Shown here: positions 44,305 to 52,714 of the stretch, one piece after another
Position numbering within the stretch: position 1 is the stretch's first letter
Layout of the letters: every line of letters begins with the position of its first letter
From: an uncultured Fluviicola sp.
Lineage (GTDB): Bacteria; Bacteroidota; Bacteroidia; Flavobacteriales_D; Crocinitomicaceae
Reading direction: 5' to 3'
DNA: 64,000 bases
NCBI RefSeq assembly: GCF_902168135.1
Contig: NZ_CABHOL010000006.1
Coordinates: forward strand, 25,594-89,593
The notes under the pieces: generated by a model
The model's input: only the letters and a program-made list of their open reading frames with translations
Told to the model about the DNA's origin: nothing
The model's database searches: none
Translations under genes and position numbers: made by a program

Positions 44305-45069
44305 ATGAATGACAAAGATCTTTTAACCGAACGAAAATTCTGGGAAGATTATTGGAACAATAAACGCGACCAATTAATCACACCTGTGCCTGAAGACGGA
44401 TTTCACCAACGGGTACTGAACACACTGATGTCGTCCAACCCTCAAATCAAATCGGCTATTGAACTAGGCGGTTTTCCGGGAACGTTTTCCATTTACATCA
44501 AGAAGAAATTCAATGTCGAAACTACCCTCCTCGACTATTTCATCGATCAATCCATTGTAGATGATCTATTGCAGGTAAACGGACTGGAAAAAAATGCCAT
44601 TCACCTTATCGAAGACGATTTAACGTTGGACCACCCGGTTACAACCAAGTACGATTTTGTGTTTTCGGTAGGACTTATCGAGCATTTTAAAGATACCAAG
44701 GGAATTATTAAGCGCCACCTGGATTACATCAACCCGAACGGGGACTTACTGATCATTCTTCCGAATTTCAAAGGAGTGAACGGCTGGCTGCAGCGTAAAT
44801 TCGACAAGGCCAACTACGATGTGCACAACATTGATTCCATGGACCTGAATCTGTTGAGATCCATTGCAGAAGAATTGAAAATTGAAGATGTTTCGGTTTA
44901 CTACACCGGGAAATTCAGTATTTGGCTGGAGAATTACAAAACGCAATCGGTTTTAGTAAAAGCATTCTACAAAGCACTTTTTGTATTCGGAAAAGTATTT
45001 ACGCGCGTAATACCGATTGAAAGCAAAGCACTTTCTCCGCTGATTGTTCTAAAGGGAAAAGTATCATAA
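44305..45069 (+). CDS. class I SAM methyltransferase
   Basis: 254 residues. The SAM motif is altered but recognisable (SAIELGGFPGTFSIYIKKKF), followed by motif IV FVFSVGLIEHFKDTKGII and GDLLIILPNFKGVNGWL. The substrate is unknown, probably a glycan or lipid intermediate. It is paired with the FkbM gene. Its end overlaps the convergent GT4 gene by six bases. Confidence 0.85.
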   Translation: MNDKDLLTERKFWEDYWNNKRDQLITPVPEDGFHQRVLNTLMSSNPQIKSAIELGGFPGTFSIYIKKKFNVETTLLDYFIDQSIVDDLLQVNGLEKNAIHLIEDDLTLDHPVTTKYDFVFSVGLIEHFKDTKGIIKRHLDYINPNGDLLIILPNFKGVNGWLQRKFDKANYDVHNIDSMDLNLLRSIAEELKIEDVSVYYTGKFSIWLENYKTQSVLVKAFYKALFVFGKVFTRVIPIESKALSPLIVLKGKVS

Positions 45070-46320
45070 CATTGTCTTGTACAAGTCTATGAACTGAGGT
45101 GCGACCACACTTTCTGAAAACGTATTTTGCGCTTTTTCCAGGCAATTGTCTGAAATTTCTGTTTGGTCCTGCGACAAAACCCATTCTATTCCGTTTACCA
45201 GGTCGACAGTATCTTTGTATACTGCCAGGTAACCGTTGTATTGGTGATCAATGATATCCGGAATTCCTCCCACCTTAAATGCAACGGCAGGCGTTCCGCA
45301 GGAAATACTTTCAACCAGTGTGTTCGGTAAATTATCTTCCAGCGAAGGAGCAATAAACAGGTTTGCCGCATTGTAGCAGGAAACAATTGCATCCACATTA
45401 CTCAAACGTCCTAAAAAATGAGTCGGGAAATAAAAATTAATCAGCGACGGATCATCCACATTCCCCATCACAACGATCTCCAGGTCTTTTTTGAGCGGCG
45501 AATCGGATTCAAACAAATTTTTGAGAGCCGCAGACAGGTAATGATACCCTTTGCGTTCATTATCTATTTTAACTGCTACGAACAAAAGCAGGATTTTATC
45601 TTCCGGCAGGTTGAATTGTTTCCGTGAAAGTATTCGATCTTTCTTCTTAAATACGGAACGGTCAATCGGATTCGGGATACAGGTAATGTAATTCGGTTTC
45701 AACAGGCTGCTGGTCCTTGCCAAATCTGCAAGCCAGTTACTGCAAGCCACGAATTTCATTTGATCGGAATACATATCGCGCTTGATCTTCCAGATTCTGT
45801 GTGACAGATCGTTCTCTCCCGAATGTTTGATTAGGATACAATTTCCGCATTCCTGCATGAAATGGTCACATTCCCGGGTGTAATGACAACCGCCTGTAAA
45901 ATACCACACATCATGCATCGTCACCACCATCGGTTTTCCCAGTTCAATTAACTGACGAAGGTTTTTGTGGGACAAAAAGCTTTGATTGATCCAGTGGAGA
46001 TGCAGGATATCTGCTTCGCGAACCAAAGGATGCTTTGTAATGTCTGTTCCAAAATATGCCGTTGAAAAGGAATAGCGTTCCTTTTTAGACAATTCGTACG
46101 GCAAAAAGAGAATACTTTCGACAATAAAGCGCAATTTGCGCATCCATTTTTTCCATTTCGTATCAGCAACTTCCGCCACTGAAGGATCTTTTGTCTGAGC
46201 CACATTGACCAGCAGTTTCGCCTCTACTCCCTCCGATTTACTCAGCGCGGCAGTCAGCCTTTTAGCGGCGATAGATCCGCCCCCGTGAGTTTCGTATGTG
46301 CTAATTACCAGAACCTTCAT
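45064..46320 (-). CDS. GT4 glycosyltransferase
   Basis: 418 residues from ATG 46320 (MKVLVISTYETHGGGSIAAK); the frame upstream to 46362 overlaps the neighbour spacer and is rejected. The GT-B domains have the acceptor half with LHLHWINQSFLSHKNL and a Cys/His-rich patch (GGCHYTRECDHFMQECGNC). The donor half has IPNPIDRSVF and the E-x7-E motif PSLEDNLPNTLVESISCG. It adds a sugar to the surface glycan. It is the last gene of the gmd-fcl-GT-GT operon. Confidence 0.92.
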   Translation of the reverse strand: MKVLVISTYETHGGGSIAAKRLTAALSKSEGVEAKLLVNVAQTKDPSVAEVADTKWKKWMRKLRFIVESILFLPYELSKKERYSFSTAYFGTDITKHPLVREADILHLHWINQSFLSHKNLRQLIELGKPMVVTMHDVWYFTGGCHYTRECDHFMQECGNCILIKHSGENDLSHRIWKIKRDMYSDQMKFVACSNWLADLARTSSLLKPNYITCIPNPIDRSVFKKKDRILSRKQFNLPEDKILLLFVAVKIDNERKGYHYLSAALKNLFESDSPLKKDLEIVVMGNVDDPSLINFYFPTHFLGRLSNVDAIVSCYNAANLFIAPSLEDNLPNTLVESISCGTPAVAFKVGGIPDIIDHQYNGYLAVYKDTVDLVNGIEWVLSQDQTEISDNCLEKAQNTFSESVVAPQFIDLYKTML

Positions 46321-46330
46321 AAATCGATTT

Positions 46331-47470
46331 TCAAGCGTGTTTAGGTATTTCCGAATAAGCATCCAGCACCTGCTGTTTCAATGATCCGATGATATTTTTA
46401 GTCTGAGCTGCTTTCACCGCAATTTTTTCCCGATCCAATTCTTCCAGGAAGTGAGCTATTTCGGTATTCATCGATTCGTTTTCGGGAATAAACCAGGCTG
46501 CTTCTTTAAACATTTGCCAGTTATCACTCTGCTCGCTTCCGCAGAAAACAATCGGACGTCCGGTAGAAATCGCTGTAACTGCCTTGGAAGGAACGGCTGC
46601 GTGTGTCCAGGATGTTCGTAAAGTCACCAAATGCACATCGATGTACTTCAGATGTTCCTGCGCAATCCCATTCTCAACAATCACTACATGCTCAAAACTC
46701 CGTGCAAAGGCTTTGATCTCTTCAGCCCGAATCCCATAAACCGATAAGATAAATTGAAAGCCATGAACTCCGGAAACACGAATCATTTCCCGGATGAACT
46801 CCGGATTGTGAGCCTGTCCTGCATTCCCAAAATAACCCAGAGTGATCTTCCCCGGATTATACCAATCAGGCTTGCTTTCGTCGGAAACAGTCTGGTTATC
46901 TTCCAGTGAAACTCCGGCGGGCAAAACAATCACCGGAACAGGTTCGTTATATTGTGCCTGAATGTACCGGGCCTGTTCATTTCCAAGAGAGATCAATAGA
47001 TCCGGTGCATTTTTGTATGTTTTCTTCAATAAGAAACGGTAAATCAAGTTGCTTGCTTTGATGGTATCCGCAGATACAAATCCTTCGGGGAACAAATCCA
47101 GTGACCAAAAAGCCCATTTCTTTTTCTTCAAAAGTATGGAAGCCCACATCGGAAGCAGCGGCGGACTGGAAGTACAAATGATCAGGTCTGATGGATATTT
47201 CTTACTTTTTTTGATCAAAATATATCCGTCGTAAAGCATGTTGAAAAGCTTTCCGAATTTGTTATTGTTACTGAATTTTTGCTTGATCCGTGTCACATTA
47301 CCCGTCGGATTGATAGTACTAAGATTCCCTTTTTCACTGATATCCATGCAGAAAACCTTAATTTCCACATTGGAATCACGGATCAGGTATTGAGCCATTT
47401 GATCGGCTAAAATTCCGTTGATATTCTTACTGGGCGGATAATGTCGTAAAACGATGGTTATCTTTTTCAA
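46331..47470 (-). CDS. GT4-like glycosyltransferase
   Basis: 379 residues of the WbuB-like GT-B type: VLRHYPPSKNINGILADQMAQYL, DLIICTSSPPLLPMWASILL, FWSLDLFPEGFVS, LGYFGNAGQAHNPEFI and AVPSKAVTAISTGRPIVFCG. The E-x7-E motif is replaced by a shorter PSKAxxxxxTGRP form, as in the WbuB group. It acts in the same glycan pathway; six bases separate it from the fcl stop. Confidence 0.88.
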   Translation of the reverse strand: MKKITIVLRHYPPSKNINGILADQMAQYLIRDSNVEIKVFCMDISEKGNLSTINPTGNVTRIKQKFSNNNKFGKLFNMLYDGYILIKKSKKYPSDLIICTSSPPLLPMWASILLKKKKWAFWSLDLFPEGFVSADTIKASNLIYRFLLKKTYKNAPDLLISLGNEQARYIQAQYNEPVPVIVLPAGVSLEDNQTVSDESKPDWYNPGKITLGYFGNAGQAHNPEFIREMIRVSGVHGFQFILSVYGIRAEEIKAFARSFEHVVIVENGIAQEHLKYIDVHLVTLRTSWTHAAVPSKAVTAISTGRPIVFCGSEQSDNWQMFKEAAWFIPENESMNTEIAHFLEELDREKIAVKAAQTKNIIGSLKQQVLDAYSEIPKHA

Positions 47471-47476
47471 AGCGAC

Positions 47477-48409
47477 TTATTTTTTCTCCTGATCCAAAAA
47501 CGAGGAATAAGCTTTCCGAATACCTGCTTCCAATTCGGTTGTTGCTTTCCATCCCAATTGATTAATCCGGGAAACATCCAATTGTTTTTTAGGTGTTCCG
47601 TCGGGCTTCGAAGTGTCAAAAACGATCTCGCCTTCAAAACCTACAATTTTCCTTACCAAATGAGCCAGATCCGCAATGGTAATATCCGATCCGGTTCCCA
47701 CATTGATAGCTCCCGGTTCGTTGTAGTTTTCCATCAGGAAATAACAAGCTTCCGCCAGGTCATCTACGTAAAGGAATTCACGCATCGGTGTTCCGGTTCC
47801 CCAAACAACTACTTCTCCTACTCCATTGTTTTTCGCTTCGTGGAATTTACGGATCATAGCAGGTAACACATGTGAATTCGACAAATCGTAGTTGTCATTC
47901 GGACCGTACAAGTTGGTCGGCATGGCTGAAATAAAGTTCGATCCGTATTGATCGCGGAATGCATCGCACAATTTAATTCCTGCAATTTTTGCAATCGCAT
48001 AAGGTTCGTTGGTTGGTTCCAGTGTTCCGGTCAAAAGACTGTCTTCCGAAATCGGCTGATGCGCAAACTTCGGGTAGATGCAGGAACTTCCAAGGAATAA
48101 TAGCTTTTTCACGTGATGCGCATGTGCTGCATGGATCACATTGGTCTGAATCATCAGGTTATCGTAAAGGAAATCGCCTTTATAAGTATTATTTGCCTGG
48201 ATTCCGCCCACTTTTGCAGCTGCCAGAAATACATAGTCCGGTTTGTTTTCTTCAAAAAAAGCCTGAACATCTGCCTGGTTGATCAGGTTTAATTCTTTGG
48301 ATGAACGTGTGATGAGATTCGTGAAGCCTTCCTGTTCCAGTTTCCGGACGATGCTGCTTCCTACCATCCCGTTATGTCCGGCGATGTAAATTCTATCCTC
48401 TTTTTTCAT
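47477..48409 (-). CDS. fcl: GDP-L-fucose synthase
   Basis: 310 residues from ATG 48409 ([20 protein letters not shown]); a TTG two codons upstream is less likely. It is an SDR enzyme with the Rossmann motif [18 protein letters not shown], the catalytic YAIAK and the domain pattern [10 protein letters not shown]...[18 protein letters not shown] that is typical of Fcl/WcaG. It makes GDP-L-fucose from the gmd product. Its start lies inside the end of gmd (17-base overlap). Confidence 0.96.
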   Translation of the reverse strand: MKKEDRIYIAGHNGMVGSSIVRKLEQEGFTNLITRSSKELNLINQADVQAFFEENKPDYVFLAAAKVGGIQANNTYKGDFLYDNLMIQTNVIHAAHAHHVKKLLFLGSSCIYPKFAHQPISEDSLLTGTLEPTNEPYAIAKIAGIKLCDAFRDQYGSNFISAMPTNLYGPNDNYDLSNSHVLPAMIRKFHEAKNNGVGEVVVWGTGTPMREFLYVDDLAEACYFLMENYNEPGAINVGTGSDITIADLAHLVRKIVGFEGEIVFDTSKPDGTPKKQLDVSRINQLGWKATTELEAGIRKAYSSFLDQEKK

Positions 48410-49439
48410 CCGCAAGTACCTTCGTATGTTTGACCATTTTAATGTCGTGTTCCATCATAATCCGCACCAATTCATCGATCTCCACTTTCGCTTCCCAGTT
48501 CAGTTTATTTTTTGCCTTGGTAGCATCTCCGATCAACAAATCCACTTCCGTCGGACGGAAATATTTCGGATTCACCTCGATTATTTTTTTGCCTGTATTC
48601 CGGTCAATGCCGATCTCATTTACGCCGGTTCCTTCCCAGACGATATCAAATCCTACATATTTTGCAGCCCTTTCGACAAAATCTCTCACTGTATAGGTTT
48701 TCCCTGTTGCAATAACGAAATCTTCCGCTTCATCCTGCTGCAGCATCAGCCACATAGCTTCTACATATTCTTTGGCGTATCCCCAGTCACGTTTTGAGTC
48801 CAGGTTTCCCAATGACAATACCGGACGAATTCCCTGTGCAACTTCGGCCAGGCCAATGGTGATCTTGCGGGTAACAAATGTTTTCCCTCTACGCTCACTT
48901 TCATGGTTAAAGAGAATTCCGTTGCATGCATACAAGTTGTAAGCTTCACGGAAATTCTTCACAATCCAGAAGCCGTAGATCTTTGCCACACCATATGGAC
49001 TTCGCGGGTAAAAAGGTGTGTTTTCCGTTTGAGGAATCTCCTGCACTTTTCCATACAATTCAGAAGTTGAAGCCTGGTAAAAACGGGCATTCGGGCAGTA
49101 ATTCCTTAAAGCATCCAGGATCCTTAAAGTTCCCATGGCATCAACCTGAGCGGTATATTCCGGAACTTCAAAAGAAACCTGCACATGACTTTGTGCTGCT
49201 AGGTTGTACACTTCATCAGGCTGGATAGTAGACATCAGCTTGTTGATATTCGAGCTGTCCGTAACGTCTCCGTGATGCAGGATAAAATGCTCCTTTCCGA
49301 TCAGATGATCAATTCTTTCCGTATTAAAAACACTTGCTCTGCGGATAATTCCGTGAACTTCGTATCCTTTTTCAAGAAGCAATTCTGCTAAGTATGATCC
49401 GTCCTGACCAGTAATCCCTGTAATTAGCGCAACCTTCAT
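48393..49439 (-). CDS. gmd: GDP-mannose 4,6-dehydratase
   Basis: 348 residues. [27 protein letters not shown], the [13 protein letters not shown] motif, [17 protein letters not shown], the catalytic SPYGVAK and [20 protein letters not shown] are diagnostic. It converts GDP-mannose to GDP-4-keto-6-deoxymannose. It is the first gene of the gmd-fcl-GT-GT operon, with a matching promoter just upstream. Confidence 0.97.
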   Translation of the reverse strand: MKVALITGITGQDGSYLAELLLEKGYEVHGIIRRASVFNTERIDHLIGKEHFILHHGDVTDSSNINKLMSTIQPDEVYNLAAQSHVQVSFEVPEYTAQVDAMGTLRILDALRNYCPNARFYQASTSELYGKVQEIPQTENTPFYPRSPYGVAKIYGFWIVKNFREAYNLYACNGILFNHESERRGKTFVTRKITIGLAEVAQGIRPVLSLGNLDSKRDWGYAKEYVEAMWLMLQQDEAEDFVIATGKTYTVRDFVERAAKYVGFDIVWEGTGVNEIGIDRNTGKKIIEVNPKYFRPTEVDLLIGDATKAKNKLNWEAKVEIDELVRIMMEHDIKMVKHTKVLADEKRG

Positions 49440-49457
49440 TCAATTTATTTTGGCTAT

Positions 49458-49491
49458 CAAAGATACGATTTTATCAGTGATAAATCGGCAA
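49458..49491 (-). promoter_or_regulatory. promoter for gmd operon
   Basis: On the minus strand TTG (49491-49489), 23 bases, then TATCTTTG (49465-49458) fits the Bacteroidota -33/-7 pattern. It lies 18 bases before the gmd ATG. Confidence 0.6.
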
Positions 49492-49560
49492 AGCCCCTCA
49501 GAAACGCATTTTATCAGGCAGATTGTTCCTTCAATCAGTTATCAGTAGAGGTTTATTACT

Positions 49561-49568
49561 TAACTTTG
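49561..49568 (+). promoter_or_regulatory. -7 box TAACTTTG
   Basis: TAACTTTG fits TAnnTTTG, 31 bases before the ATG at 49600. Confidence 0.5.
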
Positions 49569-49599
49569 GATTTCAACAATCAAAAACGGAATTAAAGTC

Positions 49600-50226
49600 A
49601 TGATTAAAAGAACTTTGGGATCGCTCTATCGAAAACTATACAAAAACGGCGTTGAAGAAAGAACTTTCAGAAAACGTCTTCAGGAGCAAAAAGGACCAAT
49701 TAAGCTGGTTGTAGGGAGCTCAGGTATTTTTGATGAAGGATGGATTCCAAGTGAAGCACATTTTCTAAACCTGCTGGATGAGAAAACCTGGTTGAATTAT
49801 TTCAAGGAAGGGCAGGTAGATTGTATCATGGCTGAACATGTTTGGGAGCACTTAACACCTGAAGAAGGAAAAAAAGCGCTCCGTGTTTGTTATAAATTCC
49901 TGAAAAAAGGCGGCTGGATACGCGTAGCTGTTCCCGATGGCTTTCATGAAAAACCGGAATACATTGAGTATGTGAAACCCGGAGGACATGGAGCCGGAGC
50001 AGACGACCACAAGGTTTTGTACAATTATAAAACATTCAGTGCCGCATTTGAAGAAAGTGGTTTTAAAGTAGATCTTTTGGAGTATTTCGATGAGAACAAG
50101 GAATTCCATCATAACCCATGGGAAACCGAAAAGGGATTTATCCGCCGTTCAGCAGAACACGACAGCCGGAACCAAAACGGTGAATTGAACTACACAAGTC
50201 TTATCATCGACGGAATTAAACAATAA
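49600..50226 (+). CDS. methyltransferase-like protein
   Basis: 208 residues. KLVVGSSGIFDEGWIPSEAH and FKEGQVDCIMAEHVWEHLTPEEGKKALRVCYKFLKKGGWIRVAVPDGFH form the second half of a SAM methyltransferase fold, while the usual first GxGxG loop is reduced to VGSSG. Such forms occur in glycan loci and may lack full activity. It heads the second plus-strand group of the locus (three methyltransferases and a glycosyltransferase). Confidence 0.82.
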   Translation: MIKRTLGSLYRKLYKNGVEERTFRKRLQEQKGPIKLVVGSSGIFDEGWIPSEAHFLNLLDEKTWLNYFKEGQVDCIMAEHVWEHLTPEEGKKALRVCYKFLKKGGWIRVAVPDGFHEKPEYIEYVKPGGHGAGADDHKVLYNYKTFSAAFEESGFKVDLLEYFDENKEFHHNPWETEKGFIRRSAEHDSRNQNGELNYTSLIIDGIKQ

Positions 50227-50238
50227 TATAGTAAAGCG

Positions 50239-50904
50239 GTGAGCAATTCCAAAACACCTTCAAAACTAAAGGCTTTTACAACCCTGATTGCTAAGCCGGG
50301 TCGTCTGAAAGCATTACTTTCTCTTGGTCATAAAGGTTACTTACACCACATCGGATGGTTTAATGCCTACGAAAAAAAGCAATCTGTCGACGGACAGGGA
50401 AAAGCTATTCCCTGGGTTACCTACTCTTTCATTGATTTTATCAAGGACCGAATTACTAAAAATCACCGGATTTTTGAATACGGTTCGGGGAATTCAACCA
50501 TTTTCTATGCAGAAAGAGCTGGTTCTGTGACTTCGGTAGAACACGACCAGGCCTGGTTTGACATGATTAAGAAGTCTAGTCCTGCAAATGCCGAAATGAT
50601 CTTTTGTGAACTGGAAAGTGACGGAGAATATGCCAAAAAGGCTGCTTCCCTGCCTGAAAAGTTTGACATTATCATTGTAGACGGGCGCGACCGCGTAAAT
50701 TGCTGCAAATATGCAGTTGATGCGCTTTCTTACAATGGAGTAATTGTACTTGATGACAGCGAGCGTGAAGTTTACAGTCCTGCCCGGAAGTTTCTGAAAG
50801 AAAAAGGATTCAAAGAATTATATTTCAGTGGAATCTCACCCGGATCACTGATAGCCAAAGCTACCTCCGTGTTTTACAAATCCGAGAATTGCCTGGATAT
50901 TTGA
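50239..50904 (+). CDS. class I SAM methyltransferase
   Basis: 221 residues from GTG 50239 (MSNSKTPSKLKAFTTLIAKP). The SAM site is RIFEYGSGNSTIFYAERAGSVTSVEHD, then FDIIIVDGRDRVNCCKYAVDALSYNGVIVLDDSER. This resembles FkbM-type and mycofactocin-like small methyltransferases. The acceptor is unknown. Twelve bases separate it from the preceding gene. Confidence 0.85.
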   Translation: MSNSKTPSKLKAFTTLIAKPGRLKALLSLGHKGYLHHIGWFNAYEKKQSVDGQGKAIPWVTYSFIDFIKDRITKNHRIFEYGSGNSTIFYAERAGSVTSVEHDQAWFDMIKKSSPANAEMIFCELESDGEYAKKAASLPEKFDIIIVDGRDRVNCCKYAVDALSYNGVIVLDDSEREVYSPARKFLKEKGFKELYFSGISPGSLIAKATSVFYKSENCLDI

Positions 50905-50923
50905 CAAACTTATTTTTCCAACT

Positions 50924-51694
50924 ATGGCAGAATTTCTAACAGACAGTGTAAAAACAGCATACGATCAGTTCTACACGAACGATCAAACGGCCTGGCGCAT
51001 GCTTGGAGCGAAATATAAAGCACAAAACATTGTGGATGTTTGCAAAGACATCAAACCGACCAAAGTACTGGAGGTGGGTGCCGGAGACGGCAGTATTCTG
51101 CATTTCCTGGACCAATGCAGCTTCGCACCGGAACTCTATGCCCTGGAAATCGCTCAAAGCGGTGTAGATCAAATACGCGACAGAAAATTACCGCGTTTGA
51201 AAGAAGTGCAGGTTTTTGACGGATACAAAATCCCCTATCCGGACAACAGTTTTGATCTGATCATTCTTTCTCACGTTTTGGAACATGTGGAACACGAACG
51301 TATGCTCATCCGGGAATTGAAAAGAGTGGCTCAATACATCGTGATAGAAGTTCCGAAGGATTATCGCTTTGGAGTTGATAAAAGAATGAACCATTTTCTG
51401 AGTTACGGACATATCAATATGTATACGCCTACTTCCTTACGGTTCCTGCTGCAAAGTGAAGGCCTGGAGATTCTGAACGATAAATTATCACTCACTGACC
51501 CGGAAATCACTCGTTTCAGTGAGTTTACGATCAAAAAAGCACCGAAAACTTTTTCAAGCAATTTAAAGATCAATCTCGTTTATCGCGTTAAAAAATCATT
51601 GGGAAACCTGCTTGGAAAAAAGAAACAGGAACAGTTTGCCAATGCATATACCGTTTTAACGAAAAAGTCGAACCAGGATATTCACATTTTCTAA
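50924..51694 (+). CDS. class I SAM methyltransferase
   Basis: 256 residues. VLEVGAGDGSILHFLDQCSFAPELYALEIA is a full SAM motif, followed by DNSFDLIILSHVLEHVEHERMLIRELKRVAQYIVIEVP (methyltransf_11 pattern). It is the most canonical of the five methyltransferases in the glycan locus. The substrate is unknown. Confidence 0.9.
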   Translation: MAEFLTDSVKTAYDQFYTNDQTAWRMLGAKYKAQNIVDVCKDIKPTKVLEVGAGDGSILHFLDQCSFAPELYALEIAQSGVDQIRDRKLPRLKEVQVFDGYKIPYPDNSFDLIILSHVLEHVEHERMLIRELKRVAQYIVIEVPKDYRFGVDKRMNHFLSYGHINMYTPTSLRFLLQSEGLEILNDKLSLTDPEITRFSEFTIKKAPKTFSSNLKINLVYRVKKSLGNLLGKKKQEQFANAYTVLTKKSNQDIHIF

Positions 51695-51724
51695 GTTACT
51701 TCAGCTACAATTATTCCTTCTCTT

Positions 51725-52639
51725 ATGCAGAATCTTGCTCCCATAGCTCTGTTTGTTTACAATCGTCCGCAGCACACTCTCCGGACGCTGGAATATCTGA
51801 AACAAAACAAGCTGGCTTCGGAAAGCAGGTTGTATATTTTTTCAGACGGGGCCAAAACTCCCCAGGATGAAGCGAAAGTAGCTGAGGTCAGAAGTATTAT
51901 TAACCACGTGACGGGGTTTTACTCTTTAGAAATCATAGAACGCACTGAAAATGCAGGCCTGGCCAATTCGATCATCGCCGGTGTAAGCCGCTTGGTAAAG
52001 GAATTCGGGCAGGTTATTGTTTATGAAGACGATATGATTTCCTCGCCTTACACGCTTACTTATTTTAACGATGCATTAAATCGTTACCGCGAGGTTGAAA
52101 AAGTGATGCATATCGGTTCTTACATGTTCCCCATACAAACAGAAGGCCTTCCGGAAACGTTCTTTTTCAGAGCGGCAACAAGTTGGGGCTGGGCAACCTG
52201 GGACAGGGCCTGGAAGCATTTTGAACCCGATATCGACAAACTTATCGCACAGTTTGATGAACCAAAGAAAGCTGCTTTCGCTATTGATAACACCATGAAT
52301 TACTGGAAACAGATCCAGGAGTTTAAGAGCGGAAAAAATAACAGCTGGGCCATTCGCTGGTACGCCTCCATTTTTTTGATGAACGGACTGACGTTAAATC
52401 CTTCCAGGTCATTCGTACATAATATCGGGCACGATGGCACTGGTGTTCACTCGGGTATTAACGACATCTACGAAGTAACAATCAATGAAAAGCCTGTCAC
52501 TTACTTCCCTGACGTCCTGGAAGAAGACAAAACTGCTTACGAAGCCCTGAAAAATTACTTTGCCAACCGAAAAGGCAGCCTAGCGGCAAGAGCAAAACGG
52601 GTTGTACTCCTCAAACTGCATCAGTTATTCAAAAAATAA
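51725..52639 (+). CDS. GT-A type glycosyltransferase
   Basis: 304 residues: PIALFVYNRPQHTLRTLEYL, LYIFSDGAK, NAGLANSIIAGVSRLVKEFGQVIVYEDDM (the DxD-like EDD) and TSWGWATWDRAWKHF, the conserved block of the sugar transferase/GNT-I-like bacterial family. It adds a hexose or HexNAc to the surface glycan. It is the last gene of the locus, followed by a strong terminator. Confidence 0.9.
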   Translation: MQNLAPIALFVYNRPQHTLRTLEYLKQNKLASESRLYIFSDGAKTPQDEAKVAEVRSIINHVTGFYSLEIIERTENAGLANSIIAGVSRLVKEFGQVIVYEDDMISSPYTLTYFNDALNRYREVEKVMHIGSYMFPIQTEGLPETFFFRAATSWGWATWDRAWKHFEPDIDKLIAQFDEPKKAAFAIDNTMNYWKQIQEFKSGKNNSWAIRWYASIFLMNGLTLNPSRSFVHNIGHDGTGVHSGINDIYEVTINEKPVTYFPDVLEEDKTAYEALKNYFANRKGSLAARAKRVVLLKLHQLFKK

Positions 52640-52660
52640 ACGTTATTTCATCCGATAAAA

Positions 52661-52698
52661 AAATCCCCGATCTGCGAAAGACCGGGGATTTTTAGCTT
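52661..52698. terminator. bidirectional terminator
   Basis: AAAAATCCCCG pairs with CGGGGATTTTT across about 12 bases; both strands have T-runs. It closes the glycan locus and the convergent YfhO-like gene. Confidence 0.9.
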
Positions 52699-52714
52699 TT
52701 ATAAAAGTACTTTG

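Noticed and set aside
43665..44315. 216-residue minus-strand frame over the FkbM methyltransferase gene
   Set aside because: The plus-strand protein has all FkbM motifs; the reverse frame is Phe/Ile-rich and featureless.
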